The position numbers and the translations under genes were made by a program. A DNA stretch of 64,000 nt from Aliiglaciecola sp. LCG003. GTDB taxonomy: Bacteria; Pseudomonadota; Gammaproteobacteria; Enterobacterales; Alteromonadaceae. A model generated the notes under the pieces. That model did no database searches. It worked only from the letters and a program-made list of their open reading frames with translations, and was not told the origin of the DNA. Of this stretch, positions 63,074-64,000 are shown one piece after another. Within the stretch, counting starts at the first letter, position 1; every line of letters starts with the position of its first letter. Location of the stretch: assembly GCF_030316135.1 (NCBI RefSeq), contig NZ_CP128185.1, positions 620,001 to 684,000 on the forward strand, given 5' to 3'.

Positions 63074-64000
63074 TTAAAAAACCAAACCTGGGCTTAAAGT
63101 GCCAGGCATGGTGACTTTGTCTAGTTCCACTGATGCTACTGGGAATGCACAGTAGTCAGCAGCATAATATGCGCTAGCTCGGTGGTTACCACTGTCACCG
63201 ATTCCACCGAATGGAGCTGCACTGCTTGCACCTGTAATGGGACGATTCCAATTGACGATACCGGCACGAATTCGTTTGAAGAAATGTTGGTACTCGCTTT
63301 CATTATCGCCCAAAAATCCTGCGCTCAAACCAAAACTAGTATTATTCGCTTGATTGATAGCCTCATCTAAGGTGTCAAATCGGATCACTTTGAGCAAAGG
63401 CCCAAAATGTTCCTCGTCAGGCATAGCGTCGACTATGGCAGTAACCTCCAGGACTCCTGGGGTAACAAAACCAGATTGCTCATCTAGGTGTTGTAACTCA
63501 ACCAGCGCTTTAGCACCTAAATCCAGTAATTGTTGTTGAGCCCGCTTCATGCCTGCAGCAGCTTGTGCTGAGATCATTGCACCCATAAAAGGTTGTTCCG
63601 AAGCGTCGTATTGACCCACGGTGATTTTTTTGGTGACTTCAATCAGCCGAGCAAGGATTGCATCACCCTGAGGTGTGTTCTCAATAAATAAACGACGAGC
63701 ACAGGTACAACGTTGGCCAGAGGTGACGAATGCTGATTGCACTATATCATGCACTGCAGCATCAATATCGCTTACACCTTTAACGATTAGAGGGTTATTA
63801 CCGCCCATTTCCAAGGCCAAGATTTTACCTGGGTGACCAGAGAATTGTTCGTGCAAAATTTTACCAGTGCGAGAGCTACCTGTGAAAAACAAACCATCTA
63901 AGCCAGTGTGACCGGCTAACGCTTTGCCTGTTTCAACTTCACCTTGTACTAGGTTAAGCACGCCACTTGGTAAGCCGGCCTGTTGCCATATTTTAACCAT
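63074..64000 (-). CDS. astD: succinylglutamate semialdehyde dehydrogenase, 5' end outside window
   Basis: The visible 308 codons are the C-terminal two thirds of an aldehyde dehydrogenase of about 490 residues. [13 protein letters not shown] carries the general-base Glu, and [15 protein letters not shown] carries the nucleophilic Cys. [12 protein letters not shown] and [25 protein letters not shown] are characteristic of AstD. It oxidises succinylglutamate semialdehyde to succinylglutamate in the AST arginine degradation pathway. The first ATG in the window, at 64000, is internal, not the start. The DUF1338 gene follows on the same strand. Confidence 0.93.
   Translation of the reverse strand: MVKIWQQAGLPSGVLNLVQGEVETGKALAGHTGLDGLFFTGSSRTGKILHEQFSGHPGKILALEMGGNNPLIVKGVSDIDAAVHDIVQSAFVTSGQRCTCARRLFIENTPQGDAILARLIEVTKKITVGQYDASEQPFMGAMISAQAAAGMKRAQQQLLDLGAKALVELQHLDEQSGFVTPGVLEVTAIVDAMPDEEHFGPLLKVIRFDTLDEAINQANNTSFGLSAGFLGDNESEYQHFFKRIRAGIVNWNRPITGASSAAPFGGIGDSGNHRASAYYAADYCAFPVASVELDKVTMPGTLSPGLVF

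Overview
The window reads as chromosomal DNA of a marine gammaproteobacterium of the Alteromonadales, most like the Alteromonas/Glaciecola/Paraglaciecola group. This is an inference from the gene content: a DUF2982 protein, an ast arginine-catabolism gene next to a DUF1338 gene, PEP-CTERM and GlyGly-CTERM sorting tails, a LodA/LodB-type quinone oxidase pair and a GlnK-AmtB unit. I ran no database search. No rRNA, tRNA, CRISPR array or prophage is visible.

Layout. 1-1.6 kb: the 3' part of a CotH-like gene and a small membrane protein. 1.6-6.7 kb: a tight minus-strand operon (SDR, FAD oxidoreductase, DUF1365, cyclopropane-synthase-like methyltransferase, chalcone-isomerase-like protein, DUF3833 lipoprotein). 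Its promoter fits the RpoE/ChrR (ECF11) type, which suggests a membrane-lipid response to singlet oxygen. 7-8.6 kb: Dps and a ToxR/CadC-like regulator. 8.9-15.8 kb: surface proteins, namely a cohesin-like anchored protein overlapping a large dockerin-bearing protein and a PEP-CTERM spondin protein, with an IS1111-type element of the IS110 family between them. 15.9-22.2 kb: PqiA-like protein, M3 peptidase lipoprotein, a possible outer-membrane barrel, a histidine phosphatase, PurU and ThpR. 22.5-27.1 kb: a three-gene unit of mono-haem lipoprotein, LodA/GoxA-like CTQ oxidase and LodB-like flavoprotein. 27.3-33.9 kb: HrpB, catalase and PBP1B, followed by a solitary copy of the IS right end beside short tandem repeats. 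34.1-36.9 kb: a TonB-like protein and glnK-amtB, with two NtrC-like sites and a sigma-54 promoter upstream. 37-43.7 kb: gamma-glutamyltransferase, an unusual DyP-type peroxidase, a class III cyclase, HemL and PyrB. 43.8-47 kb: a lipoprotein and a secreted zinc metalloprotease. 47.1-52.3 kb: a TetR regulator divergent from an RND efflux pair. 52.4-56.3 kb: a 36-residue CPYC membrane ORF, DUF2982 and a large hybrid histidine kinase. 56.5-64 kb: sugar-dehydrogenase-like protein, ParC, a RecQ-family helicase, a DUF1338 protein and the 3' part of AstD.

The items most worth a second look are the LodA/LodB unit with its mono-haem lipoprotein, the cohesin-dockerin gene pair, the IS1111 element with its guide-RNA region and a second copy of its right end 19 kb away, the DyP peroxidase lacking the Asp of its signature motif, and a perfect 16-bp hairpin inside recQ that is placed to end transcription of the converging operon.
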